20,580 nucleotides of DNA from UMGS1370 sp963557065 (GCA_963557065.1 CAUWCT010000061.1:1-20580); one strand, 5' to 3'; positions 1 to 7,276 are shown, numbered from the stretch's first letter. Notes: a model not told the origin generated them from the letters alone. Translations and numbers: made by a program.

Positions 1-1003
1 CGCCTGCCAGATTGTCAACATCTGCGCGGGTAACCAGGTTGAAGTCGCCAGGAATTGTATGCTTTAGTGCAGAAGCTGCTACTGCAAATTCCAAAGCTGC
101 CTTCATGTCCTTGCCGTCTGCCAGACCGCAGATTAAACCTGCTGCGAAGGAGTCGCCGCCGCCTACGCGATCCACGATAGGAGTAATGGAATACTTTCTG
201 GAGTGGTAGAACTCGCGGGTCTTTCCATCCATAATACATGCAGACCAGCCGTTGTTGGATGCAGAGTAGCTCTCACGTAAGGAACTGATGATATACTTGA
301 AGCCAAACTTGTCAGCCATCTGATTAAAGATGTCAACATAGCCTGCTAACTCCAGTTCACCAGAAGTAACGTCAGTGTTGCCTGGCTTAAATCCAAGAAC
401 CTTCTCAGCGTCCTCTTCATTGCCGATGCAGACATCTACGTACTGCATTAAGTTGGTCATAACCTTCTGTGCCTTCTCGGAAGACCATAATTTCTTGCGG
501 AAGTTCAAGTCAACGGATACAGTAACACCATGCTTCTTAGCTGCCTGAAGTGCCTTCTCGGTCAATTCAGCTGCGGAATCGCTGACAGCCGGGGTAATGC
601 CGGTAAAATGGAACCAGTCAGCATCTGCGAAAATCTCATCAAAGTCAAATTCGTCAGCAGTTGCAGTTGCAATGGAAGAATGTGCTCTGTCGTAAACAAC
701 ATTAGATGCTCTCATTGCGGAACCGGTCTCTAAAAAGTAGATGCCCAGTCTCTCGCCGCTTCTTGCGATATGCTTTGTGCCTACGTTGTATTTTCTCAAA
801 GCTGCTACTGCGCACTCACCAATGGGGTTAGCCGGTACTGCGGTAACAAACTCTGCATCATGGCCGTAATTTGCCAGAGAAACTGCTACGTTTGCTTCGC
901 CGCCGCCGTAATTGATATCAAACTCATCTGCCTGGATAAACTTTTCGTTATTTGGGGTAGATAATCTTAACATGATCTCGCCCATGGTTACAATCTTTGC
1001 CAT
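1..1003 (-). CDS. kdgK: 2-dehydro-3-deoxygluconokinase (PfkB family), 3' end cut by window edge
   Basis: ATP-dependent phosphorylation of 2-keto-3-deoxygluconate (KDG) to KDPG, the step before KdgA in cytosolic hexuronate breakdown. The frame is open from the ATG at 1003 to the left edge, giving 334 codons; the family is usually about 340 residues, so only a few are missing. Visible are the N-terminal substrate-binding NYGGGEANVAVS (31-42) and the C-terminal PfkB signature DRVGGGDSFAAGL (278-290), whose D284 is the expected catalytic base; the usual GAGD reads GGGD here. A TAAGGAG ribosome site lies 10 bases before the ATG. The gene starts 65 bp after the kdgA stop with no terminator between, so it is probably cotranscribed with kdgA. 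KDG rather than another sugar acid is inferred from the kdgA and uxaA neighbours. Confidence 0.93.
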   Translation of the reverse strand, partial: MAKIVTMGEIMLRLSTPNNEKFIQADEFDINYGGGEANVAVSLANYGHDAEFVTAVPANPIGECAVAALRKYNVGTKHIARSGERLGIYFLETGSAMRASNVVYDRAHSSIATATADEFDFDEIFADADWFHFTGITPAVSDSAAELTEKALQAAKKHGVTVSVDLNFRKKLWSSEKAQKVMTNLMQYVDVCIGNEEDAEKVLGFKPGNTDVTSGELELAGYVDIFNQMADKFGFKYIISSLRESYSASNNGWSACIMDGKTREFYHSRKYSITPIVDRVGGGDSFAAGLICGLADGKDMKAALEFAVAASALKHTIPGDFNLVTRADVDNLAG

Positions 1004-1068
1004 TTTCACATTTCTCCTTATAGTTGTATTTATCTCGGATATTTGAATAACTGCCTGATGCTCTGCAC

Positions 1069-1719
1069 TTATTTGCGTGCTGCTGCTACTGCTGCTACAA
1101 ACTCCTGCGCCTTCTTGGTCACAGCCTCAAAATCGCCGGTCTTAGCGCCCTTGGTTAAGCTGCTTCCGGTACCAACTGCGTATGCACCGGCATTGATCCA
1201 CTTGTCAACGTTGTCAACATCAACACCGCCGGATGGCATAAACTCACCCTGAGGCAAAGGTCCCTTGAAGGAACTGATAGCTGCTGGGCCAACGATATTG
1301 CCTGGAAAGATCTTGATAACATCACAGCCTGCCTCTAATGCGGTAACTGCCTCGGTTGGAGTCATAACGCCTGGAAGCATTGGAACTCTGTAACGGTTGC
1401 ACAGCTTGATGGTTTCTACGTTTAAGCTTGGGCTTACTACGTAGTTTGCGCCTGCTAAGATAACCTGTCTTGCAGTCTCTGGATCCAGAACGGTACCAGC
1501 GCCGATTACAACCTTCTCGTTATCTTTGTACTTATCTGCCATCAGCTTAATAAATTCAACAGGGTTGCCTTCATCCATGGTCATGGTAATCTCAATGAAA
1601 TTAATACCGCCTGCAATAATTGCATCCACAACCTTTTCACCCTGTTCCAAGTTCTTTGCACGAACAACGGCTACCAGGCAGTCTTCTTTCATTCTTGCTA
1701 AAACCTGCTCTTTTTTCAT
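1069..1719 (-). CDS. kdgA: KDPG/KHG aldolase (2-dehydro-3-deoxy-phosphogluconate aldolase)
   Basis: Class I aldolase that cleaves KDPG to pyruvate and glyceraldehyde-3-phosphate, the last step of hexuronate catabolism. The protein has 216 residues, normal for the family. The Schiff-base lysine is K136 in CDVIKIFPG, the catalytic glutamate is probably E43 in FIEITM, and the phosphate-binding region lies in SGGVDVDN (163-170). The frame stays open upstream to an ATG at 1758, but the ATG at 1719 is chosen because AAGGAG sits 7 bases before it and the homologous protein begins at MKKEQVLARM. It has its own strong promoter and paired operators in the 129-bp gap after iclR. kdgK follows 65 bp downstream. 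Confidence 0.95.
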   Translation of the reverse strand: MKKEQVLARMKEDCLVAVVRAKNLEQGEKVVDAIIAGGINFIEITMTMDEGNPVEFIKLMADKYKDNEKVVIGAGTVLDPETARQVILAGANYVVSPSLNVETIKLCNRYRVPMLPGVMTPTEAVTALEAGCDVIKIFPGNIVGPAAISSFKGPLPQGEFMPSGGVDVDNVDKWINAGAYAVGTGSSLTKGAKTGDFEAVTKKAQEFVAAVAAARK

Positions 1720-1765
1720 GTTAATCTCCTTCTCTCTTTTTTGCGTCTTACGCCTCATAGTTTAT

Positions 1766-1796
1766 TCGCATATGCGATTCATTTTCGCATTTGCAA
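1766..1796. promoter_or_regulatory. Paired IclR-type operators in front of kdgA
   Basis: TCGCATATGCGA at 1766-1777 is a perfect 12-bp palindrome. TCGCATTTGCAA at 1785-1796 is a degenerate copy (10 of 12 identical), with centres 19 bp apart. Both lie downstream of the kdgA -10 box and upstream of its ribosome site, where a bound protein would block initiation or elongation. The same pair, at the same 19-bp spacing, is found in front of the iclR gene, which points to that regulator as the ligand. The sequences are seen; binding by IclR is inferred. Confidence 0.75.
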
Positions 1797-1809
1797 TTCT
1801 CATACTGCT

Positions 1810-1838
1810 ATTCTAATCGCTTGACCAGAATTTGTCAA
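1810..1838 (-). promoter_or_regulatory. Sigma-A-type promoter of kdgA-kdgK
   Basis: Read on the minus strand: -35 TTGACA (1833-1838, perfect consensus), 17-bp spacer, -10 TAGAAT (1810-1815, five of six). The expected transcript start is near 1803, giving an mRNA leader of about 85 bases that contains both operator palindromes. The -35 box lies only about 10 bp beyond the iclR stop. Confidence 0.75.
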
Positions 1839-1848
1839 CAGGAAACGC

Positions 1849-2610
1849 CTAGATTTTCCCTAAAAAACCCATTAATTTTGAGACCTCTCTGGCCTTTTCC
1901 CGTACCGTCCGTCCCAGGGCCTCGTAATCTTCTGTGGGCTTATACAAGCTGGAAACACTGATGGCTCCGAACACATTGCCGTCACTGTCAAAAACCGGCG
2001 CTCCCACGCACTCCATATGCTCTTCCGCTTCTCTGGCATCCAGGGCATATCCTCTCTTAAAAATCTGCTCCAGTTCTTTTTTAAGGGCTGCCTTTGTGGT
2101 CAGGGTCCTCTCTGTCTTTTTTACAAATGTTATTTTGTCAATGATTTCCTCTCTAAGACTTTCTTCTGTAAAGGCCAGAATCGCTTTTCCCAGAGATGTA
2201 CAGTACAGAGGACTTTTCGTCCCCACTGTGGCAGTGGTAATAATCGGATTTTCCGGCTCAAACTTGCATAAATATACCAATTCCTCATCCGATCGAACCC
2301 CAAAAAAGACCGTCTTTCCCACCTGACTGGAAAATTGTTTTAAAACCGGCTCTATGGTGCGGATATAATCCAGGTTATTGGTATAATTAATCCCGATCCG
2401 GTATGCGGTAAGACCAATCCGATATTTCTGTTTCTGTCCTCTGGATACATGGATCATACCGGTTTCCGCTAAAGTAATGACAATGTCATAAGCGCTGGTC
2501 TTAGGCAGATCCAGTTCTTCGCATATTTCATCCAGCGTAATGTCTTCCGGTCGTCTGGATACCAGTTTTAATATTTGCACCGCGCGCAAAGTTGTACGGT
2601 TGAGTTTCAT
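1849..2610 (-). CDS. IclR-family transcriptional regulator of hexuronate/KDG genes (KdgR-like)
   Basis: DNA-binding regulator of 253 residues, the usual IclR length. The N-terminal winged helix-turn-helix spans about residues 5-70, with recognition helix around LDLPKTSAYDIVITLAETG (33-51). The C-terminal effector-binding domain includes SPLYCTSLGKAILAF (about 133-147) and the closing GAISVSSLY segment. Of family members, KdgR/KdgR-like proteins bind KDG or related acids; that ligand is an inference here from position between uxaA and kdgA. GGAGG lies 10 bases before the ATG. The gene has its own promoter and paired palindromes, so autoregulation together with control of kdgA-kdgK is likely. 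Read-through from uxaA, which ends 106 bp upstream, is also possible because no terminator is seen. Confidence 0.9.
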   Translation of the reverse strand: MKLNRTTLRAVQILKLVSRRPEDITLDEICEELDLPKTSAYDIVITLAETGMIHVSRGQKQKYRIGLTAYRIGINYTNNLDYIRTIEPVLKQFSSQVGKTVFFGVRSDEELVYLCKFEPENPIITTATVGTKSPLYCTSLGKAILAFTEESLREEIIDKITFVKKTERTLTTKAALKKELEQIFKRGYALDAREAEEHMECVGAPVFDSDGNVFGAISVSSLYKPTEDYEALGRTVREKAREVSKLMGFLGKI

Positions 2611-2638
2611 TTTAGGGGTTCCTCCATTTTGCTGTATA

Positions 2639-2669
2639 TGGTATTTGCGATTTCAATTCGTATATACGA
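2639..2669. promoter_or_regulatory. Paired IclR-type operators in front of the iclR gene
   Basis: TCGTATATACGA at 2658-2669 is a perfect 12-bp palindrome and TGGTATTTGCGA at 2639-2650 is a degenerate one, with centres 19 bp apart as in the kdgA leader. Here the perfect copy is the one next to the -10 box and covers the expected transcription start; in kdgA the order is reversed. This suggests autorepression. Confidence 0.72.
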
Positions 2670-2670
2670 T

Positions 2671-2699
2671 ATTGTACAGGAACCTTTTAAAAATTTCAA
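2671..2699 (-). promoter_or_regulatory. Sigma-A-type promoter of the iclR gene
   Basis: Read on the minus strand: -35 TTGAAA (2694-2699), 17-bp spacer, -10 TACAAT (2671-2676). The perfect palindrome starts one base after the -10 box. The promoter occupies the gap between the uxaA stop and the iclR start. Confidence 0.7.
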
Positions 2700-2716
2700 C
2701 CACATTTTTAGAGCAG

Positions 2717-4198
2717 TTATAATGTTACGCCCTGTTTGAAAATCGCCATGTCATGGAACCCGGCTTCTTCTGCTTTTACTTTTTTACCAGATGCCACTTC
2801 CAGTACATAATCAAATAGATTCCGAGCCAGTTCTTCCTTCGTCATGTCTTCCACCATCCGGCCCGCGTTAAAATCAATCCAGTTGTCTTTATGGCCTGCC
2901 AATCCAGAGTTGCTGGAAATCTTTACAGTAGGCACAGGAGAGGCAAACGGAGTTCCCCGTCCGGTTGTAAATAAGACAATGTGGGCGCCGGACAAAGCCA
3001 GGGCTGTGGAAGCAACCAGATCATTTCCAGGTGCAGAAAGCAGATTCAGTCCTTTTGCCTTTACTGGTTCCGCATAAGCTAACACGCCTTTAACCGGCGC
3101 ACTGCCCGACTTTTGGGTACATCCTAAAGACTTGTCCTCTAATGTGGAGATTCCTCCTTTTTTGTTGCCCGGAGAAGGATTCTCATAGATAGTCTGGTCA
3201 TGACGCGTAAAATAATTCTTAAAATCATTAATTAAATCAACGGTTTTGTCAAAAAGTTCCGGGGTCTCGCAGCGGTTCATTAAAATCGTCTCCGCTCCAA
3301 ACATTTCCGGTACTTCTGTCAGGATTGTCGTTCCCCCTTTAGAGACCAGAATATCGGAAAATGCTCCTACTACCGGATTGGCCGTAATGCCCGATAAACC
3401 ATCGGAGCCGCCGCATTTCATGCCGATAATCAGCTCACTGGCATCGATGGCTTCTCTGGAAAAGGCGCCTGCATAATCTGCCAGCTCTTCTAACAGCGCC
3501 ATGGCTGCCTCCTGCTCATCTTCTGTATCCTGGCACTGTAAAAATTTTACTCTCCTGGGATCGTAATCTCCAATATAATCCATTAATACCGGAATGCTGC
3601 TGTTTTCGCAGCCCAGCCCCAATACTAAAACACCGCCTGCATTGGGATGGTGAATCATATCTGCCAGCGCTTTTCTGGTATATTCCTGGTCATCCCCCAT
3701 CTGGGAACATCCATAAGGGTGAGGAAATGCAATGACGTCTTCTACATTGCCCCCTACAAACTTCTGGGCTTTTTTCTCCAGAGCCTTTGCAATGGAATTG
3801 ACGCAGCCAACAGTGGGAATAATCCAGAGTTCATTGCGCACACCCGCTTTTCCGTCTGATCTGCGGTATCCCTGAAAATATGCGTGTTCGGTTTCTTTTA
3901 AAGAACTGTCTACTGGTTCATATGTATAGGAGAGCAAATCGCCTAATGCGGTCTGCAGGTTGTGGACATGGACCCACTGGCCTTTTTGAATCTCTTTTTT
4001 GGCATGGCCAATGCAAAATCCATATTTCACAATGTCCTCTCCTTCTTTTATGGGCAGCAATGCAATCTTATGGCCCTGGGGAATTTCCTCCAATACAGTC
4101 ACCTGCGCATCCCCTATCTGCAGTGTTTCCCCTTTTGCAACAGGGCGCAAGGCAACTGCCACATTGTCCGTTTCATTGATTTTTACAAAATCCTGCAT
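2717..4198 (-). CDS. uxaA: Altronate dehydratase (UxaA)
   Basis: Dehydrates D-altronate to KDG in the isomerase branch of galacturonate catabolism; a cytosolic, iron-dependent enzyme of the UxaA/GarD family. The 493-residue length fits full-length UxaA. Residues 1-95 form the SAF-like N-terminal domain. The large C-terminal domain begins at the typical GYRRSDGKAGVRNELWIIP (110-128), and MKCGGSDGLSGITANP (260-275) is the family signature, with further motifs in GLGCENS (194-200). GAGGAG (4209-4214) lies 10 bases before the ATG. The gene is first in the minus-strand series uxaA, iclR, kdgA, kdgK and is divergent from lacI-uxaC. Galactarate dehydratase (GarD) is a relative, but the adjacent uxaC favours altronate. 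Confidence 0.93.
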   Translation of the reverse strand: MQDFVKINETDNVAVALRPVAKGETLQIGDAQVTVLEEIPQGHKIALLPIKEGEDIVKYGFCIGHAKKEIQKGQWVHVHNLQTALGDLLSYTYEPVDSSLKETEHAYFQGYRRSDGKAGVRNELWIIPTVGCVNSIAKALEKKAQKFVGGNVEDVIAFPHPYGCSQMGDDQEYTRKALADMIHHPNAGGVLVLGLGCENSSIPVLMDYIGDYDPRRVKFLQCQDTEDEQEAAMALLEELADYAGAFSREAIDASELIIGMKCGGSDGLSGITANPVVGAFSDILVSKGGTTILTEVPEMFGAETILMNRCETPELFDKTVDLINDFKNYFTRHDQTIYENPSPGNKKGGISTLEDKSLGCTQKSGSAPVKGVLAYAEPVKAKGLNLLSAPGNDLVASTALALSGAHIVLFTTGRGTPFASPVPTVKISSNSGLAGHKDNWIDFNAGRMVEDMTKEELARNLFDYVLEVASGKKVKAEEAGFHDMAIFKQGVTL

Positions 4199-4234
4199 AT
4201 CCCGTATTCTCCTCGCATTATAAAGTAGTAGTTA

Positions 4235-4278
4235 GGCGTTTGCGAAACGCCGCAAGCCGCATAAATACGGCATTTTTT
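4235..4278. promoter_or_regulatory. Two adjacent hairpins upstream of uxaA
   Basis: GGCGTTT (4235-4241) and AAACGCC (4245-4251) form a 7-bp stem around a GCG loop. A weaker inverted repeat, GCCG...CGGC (4256-4271), follows and is succeeded on the plus strand by six Ts (4273-4278). The whole lies in the likely uxaA leader. It could be a leader structure, a weak plus-strand terminator, or an operator: AGGCGTTTGCGA (4234-4245) resembles the degenerate IclR boxes. No clean -35/-10 pair for uxaA was found, so its role is open. Confidence 0.35.
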
Positions 4279-4351
4279 GTTACCTAAAAACAAATAACTC
4301 CTCACCGGATATGGTATAATCGAGTTGTCTAAAAACTAAAATCCACAATCC

Positions 4352-4597
4352 ATGAAAGGAGTTGTTCTGATACCTATGATACCATATAAACAGCTTTCTT
4401 TGGCAGATATTTTTTCAGATTGCCATGAAAAATTTGATAATGACAAACCTGTGTTTCTTTCTCTATTGGAAACCCATATCGATATTGATGAGTTTATTCC
4501 AATTTCTGTTATGTTTTCAAGTTTGGCATTATTACGAACGGTCTGGGGATTATTCGCCATATTTGCTTTTATAACAAGGATTTCATGGTTTCAATAA
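4352..4597 (+). pseudogene. Decayed transposase remnant (IS1182-like/clostridial DDE type)
   Basis: The open frame of 81 codons begins with what I recognise as the N-terminus of a clostridial DDE transposase: MIPYKQLSLADIF from the second ATG at 4376, through DNDKPVFLSLLE, to DEFIP at about 4501. From there the frame carries no family similarity. In the neighbouring frame, from 4504, the DNA encodes FCYVFKFGIITNGLGIIRHI and continues to NKDFM (ending 4587), which resembles an internal block of the same transposase family. Two separate pieces are thus joined by a large internal deletion with a frame change, and the rest is missing. It cannot encode an active enzyme. A TATAAT at 4315-4320 may be the old promoter. 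Terminal inverted repeats were not identified. The family name is from memory of the motifs. Confidence 0.7.
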
Positions 4598-4626
4598 GGC
4601 TGCAATCACAGGTTCTTCCTGTCAAT

Positions 4627-4644
4627 ATTGTAAGCGCTTACAAT
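4627..4644. promoter_or_regulatory. LacI/GalR-type operator 1 (also a perfect cre-like site)
   Basis: ATTGTAAGCGCTTACAAT is a perfect 18-bp palindrome with the central CG typical of LacI/GalR operators. Its core TGTAAGCGCTTACA also fits the CcpA cre consensus TGWAANCGNTNWCA. It lies about 48 bp upstream of the lacI -35 box, and its centre is 102 bp from that of operator 2. Binding by the adjacent LacI protein, by CcpA, or by both is inferred. Confidence 0.8.
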
Positions 4645-4691
4645 TATTTTACAGACTTTACTTAAAAAAGTCAATCAAAAAATAAAATCGG

Positions 4692-4720
4692 TTGCAATCT
4701 TTGTGGAAAATGGGTATAAT
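4692..4720 (+). promoter_or_regulatory. Sigma-A-type promoter of lacI-uxaC
   Basis: -35 TTGCAA (4692-4697), 17-bp spacer, -10 TATAAT (4715-4720). The expected start is near 4727, immediately before operator 2, giving a 45-base leader to the lacI ATG. The promoter is bracketed by the two LacI-type palindromes. Confidence 0.78.
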
Positions 4721-4729
4721 GGCAATAGG

Positions 4730-4745
4730 TTGTAAGTGCTTACAG
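4730..4745. promoter_or_regulatory. LacI/GalR-type operator 2, overlapping the transcript start
   Basis: TTGTAAGTGCTTACAG repeats operator 1 with one change in the central CG (now TG) and one at the outer edge. It sits at about +4 to +19 of the predicted lacI-uxaC transcript, a classic repressor-block position. Together with operator 1 it could support looping around the promoter. Confidence 0.75.
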
Positions 4746-4771
4746 CCATTTGCTGACTGCGAGGTATCTGC

Positions 4772-5770
4772 ATGAATATTTACGATGTATCAAAAAAAGC
4801 AGGGGTTTCTATCGCTACTGTTTCCCGCGTACTAAATGGAAATCCCAATGTTAGTGAAAAGACGCGGAACAAAGTGCTTTCTATTATGAATGAACTGGGC
4901 TACACCCCTAACATTTTTGCCAGAGGTCTGGGGTTAAATACCATAAAGACCATCGGCATCATGTGTTCCGATTCTTCTGATCTGTACCTTGCCAATGCCA
5001 TCTATTATTTAGAGCGGGAACTGCGAAGCAGAGGATATGATTCCATTTTGTGCTGTACGGGCACTGATTTGGAAACCAAGCAGAAATACTTTGATTTGCT
5101 CCGCTCCAAACGGGTAGACGCCATCATTCTGGCCGGCTCTAAATTTGTAGAAATGAAGCCCAAAGACAATGCCTACCTGATCGATGCAGCCAAATTCCTG
5201 CCGATTATGTTAGTCAACGGGTATCTGGAAGGAGACAACATCTACTCTACCCTCTGCGATGACCGTTCTGCTGCCTATAAAGCCTGCACAGGTCTGATTG
5301 AATCCGGAGTCCGCAGTCTTTTATATCTCTATACCAGCTATTCTTACAGCGGTCTCAATAAACTGCAGGGATATAAAGATGCACTGACAGACAAGGGACT
5401 TCCCATCCGGGAGGAATACATCTGCCAGTGTCCGAAGGATGTGGCCAGCGCCCAGGCCCTCTGCCAGAAGCTTTACAAAGACGGGTTGCGATTTGACGGC
5501 GTTCTGGCTTCTGACGACTCCTTAGCAGTGGGAGCTGTCAAATTTGCTCACCAGGAAGGGATTGCCATTCCTGAATCTCTTTCTGTCATCGGCTACAACA
5601 ATTCCATTCTCGCCCAGTGCTCCTACCCGGAGCTGACTTCTATCGACAGCAAAGTGGAAGCGCTGTGCATTACTACGGTCAACACATTAATGGGAGTCTT
5701 TGACAGCGCCAACGTTCCTGCCAAAACCACCATTTCTGCTGACATTATAAAACGGGGAACCACTCACTAA
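4772..5770 (+). CDS. LacI/GalR-family transcriptional regulator of uronate genes
   Basis: Repressor-type regulator of 332 residues, normal for the family. The N-terminal helix-turn-helix is textbook: IYDVSKKAGVSIATVSRVLN (3-22), then the hinge helix VSEKTRNKVLSIMNELGYTPN (27-47). The periplasmic-binding-protein-like effector domain follows (about 60-330), with VLASDDSLAVGAVK and SVIGYNNS in the usual places. No membrane segment or signal peptide is present. A modest GAGG lies 8 bases before the ATG. uxaC follows 34 bp downstream with no terminator, so the two form an operon. Two palindromes flank the promoter, indicating autoregulation. The effector is probably a hexuronate or pathway intermediate, by context only; the protein may also act on the divergent uxaA. 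Confidence 0.92.
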   Translation: MNIYDVSKKAGVSIATVSRVLNGNPNVSEKTRNKVLSIMNELGYTPNIFARGLGLNTIKTIGIMCSDSSDLYLANAIYYLERELRSRGYDSILCCTGTDLETKQKYFDLLRSKRVDAIILAGSKFVEMKPKDNAYLIDAAKFLPIMLVNGYLEGDNIYSTLCDDRSAAYKACTGLIESGVRSLLYLYTSYSYSGLNKLQGYKDALTDKGLPIREEYICQCPKDVASAQALCQKLYKDGLRFDGVLASDDSLAVGAVKFAHQEGIAIPESLSVIGYNNSILAQCSYPELTSIDSKVEALCITTVNTLMGVFDSANVPAKTTISADIIKRGTTH

Positions 5771-5804
5771 TTGTTATCAATTTATCAACAAGGAGGATTT
5801 ACAC

Positions 5805-7214
5805 ATGAAACCATTTATGGACAAAGATTTCCTGCTTTCTACAGACATGGCAAAAACTTTGTATCACGATTACGCAGAGCCCATGCCTATTGTAGACTAT
5901 CACTGCCATATCAATCCTCAGGAAATTTACGAGGACCGCAAATTTGACAATATTACTCAGGTATGGCTGGGCGGCGATCACTACAAATGGCGCCAGATGC
6001 GTTCCAACGGTGTAGAAGAAACCTATATCACCGGAGGTGCTTCTGACAGAGAAAAATTCCAGAAATGGGCGGAAACCATGCCGAAGCTGATCGGCAATCC
6101 TTTATACCACTGGAGTCATTTGGAACTGCGCAGATATTTTGGATATGAAGGCTATTTAAACGGCGATACTGCTGAAGAAGTATGGAATCTTTGCAATGAC
6201 AAACTGCAAAACGATCCGTCCATGACCGTCCGCGGGCTGATCCGCCGCTACAATGTAAAGCTGATCTGCACCACCGACGATCCCATCGATACTTTGGAGT
6301 GGCATGAAAAGATTGCTGATGATGAAAGCTGCAAAGATATCAAGGTTCTTCCTGCATGGCGTCCGGACAAGGCCCTCAATGTGGAAAAAGCTACTTATGC
6401 TGACTACATTGCCCAGTTGTCCAGGGTAAGCGGTGTAGAGATTCTGGATTTTGCGTCTTTAAAAGAAGCATTAAAAGTCCGCATGGATTACTTTGCAAAG
6501 AGAGGATGCAATGTATCTGACCACGCATTGGAGTATGTAATGTATCAGCCGGCATCTGATGAAGAAGTAGATGCCATCATCGCAAAAGGATTAAAGGGAC
6601 AGGCTGTAACCAGAGAAGAGGAATTAAAGTACAAGACTGCATTTATGCTGTTTATTGCAAAAGAGTACAACCGTCTGGGCTGGATTATGCAGCTTCACTA
6701 TGGATGCAAGCGTGATAATAATGCCATGATGTTTGAAAAGCTGGGACCTGACACTGGATTTGACTGTATCAACAACTACGCTCCAAGTGCACAGATGGCT
6801 GACTTCTTAAATGCATTAAGTGCAACCGGCGAAGTTCCGAAAACTATTTTATACTCCTTAAATCCCAATGACAATGCTTCCATCGGCACTATCTTAGGCT
6901 GTTTCCAGAGCGCGCCTGCAGGCCGCATCCAGCAGGGATCTGCCTGGTGGTTCAATGATCACAAGACCGGCATGAGAGACCAGATGGTAAGCCTTGCCAA
7001 TTTAGGCTGCCTTGGCAATTTTATTGGAATGCTCACAGATTCCAGAAGTTTCCTGTCCTACACCAGACACGAATATTTCCGCAGAATCCTCTGCGATTTA
7101 ATCGGCGGATGGGTAGAAAACGGCGAATATCCTGCTGACATGAAGGCTTTGGAGGAAATCATAAAAGGCATCTCCTACAACAATGTGATCCGGTATTTTA
7201 AGTTTGATATCTAA
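5805..7214 (+). CDS. uxaC: Uronate isomerase (glucuronate/galacturonate isomerase)
   Basis: Converts D-galacturonate to D-tagaturonate and D-glucuronate to D-fructuronate, the entry step of cytosolic uronate catabolism; a member of the amidohydrolase superfamily. At 469 residues it is full length. The metal-binding region VDYHCHINPQEI (30-41) carries the HxH pair (H33, H35), and the family's C-terminal block TDSRSFLSYTRHEYFRRIL is present around residues 410-428. AAGGAGG precedes the ATG by 9 bases. It lies 34 bp after lacI and shares its promoter. Because UxaC serves both uronates, the downstream route is set by the dehydratase: uxaA in this window indicates the galacturonate/altronate branch. 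Confidence 0.96.
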   Translation: MKPFMDKDFLLSTDMAKTLYHDYAEPMPIVDYHCHINPQEIYEDRKFDNITQVWLGGDHYKWRQMRSNGVEETYITGGASDREKFQKWAETMPKLIGNPLYHWSHLELRRYFGYEGYLNGDTAEEVWNLCNDKLQNDPSMTVRGLIRRYNVKLICTTDDPIDTLEWHEKIADDESCKDIKVLPAWRPDKALNVEKATYADYIAQLSRVSGVEILDFASLKEALKVRMDYFAKRGCNVSDHALEYVMYQPASDEEVDAIIAKGLKGQAVTREEELKYKTAFMLFIAKEYNRLGWIMQLHYGCKRDNNAMMFEKLGPDTGFDCINNYAPSAQMADFLNALSATGEVPKTILYSLNPNDNASIGTILGCFQSAPAGRIQQGSAWWFNDHKTGMRDQMVSLANLGCLGNFIGMLTDSRSFLSYTRHEYFRRILCDLIGGWVENGEYPADMKALEEIIKGISYNNVIRYFKFDI

Positions 7215-7226
7215 ATCCTGCAACAT

Positions 7227-7262
7227 TTAAGACGGCGGAGAAATCGTATCCCGCCGTCTTAA
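7227..7262. terminator. Hairpin between convergent uxaC and flavoenzyme genes
   Basis: TTAAGACGGCGG (7227-7238) and its exact complement CCGCCGTCTTAA (7251-7262) form a 12-bp GC-rich stem with a 12-base loop, centred in the 62-bp gap between two converging genes. This position suggests a bidirectional terminator. Neither side has a T tract, so it is not a canonical intrinsic terminator. Confidence 0.7.
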
Positions 7263-7276
7263 GCTGTTCGCCTATT

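Noticed and set aside
1069..1758. Longer kdgA start at ATG 1758
   Set aside because: The added 13 residues are mostly charged and the ribosome site AAGGAG is placed for the ATG at 1719; the longer start also falls within the operator-bearing leader.
4217..4222. TATAAT on the minus strand as the uxaA -10 box
   Set aside because: Transcription would start at about 4210, inside the GAGGAG ribosome site, and the -35 position matches poorly.
4352..4597. An intact 81-residue plus-strand gene with a hydrophobic C-terminus
   Set aside because: The hydrophobic end is an out-of-frame reading of a transposase block; the correct frame gives the transposase-like FKFGIITNGLGIIRHI.
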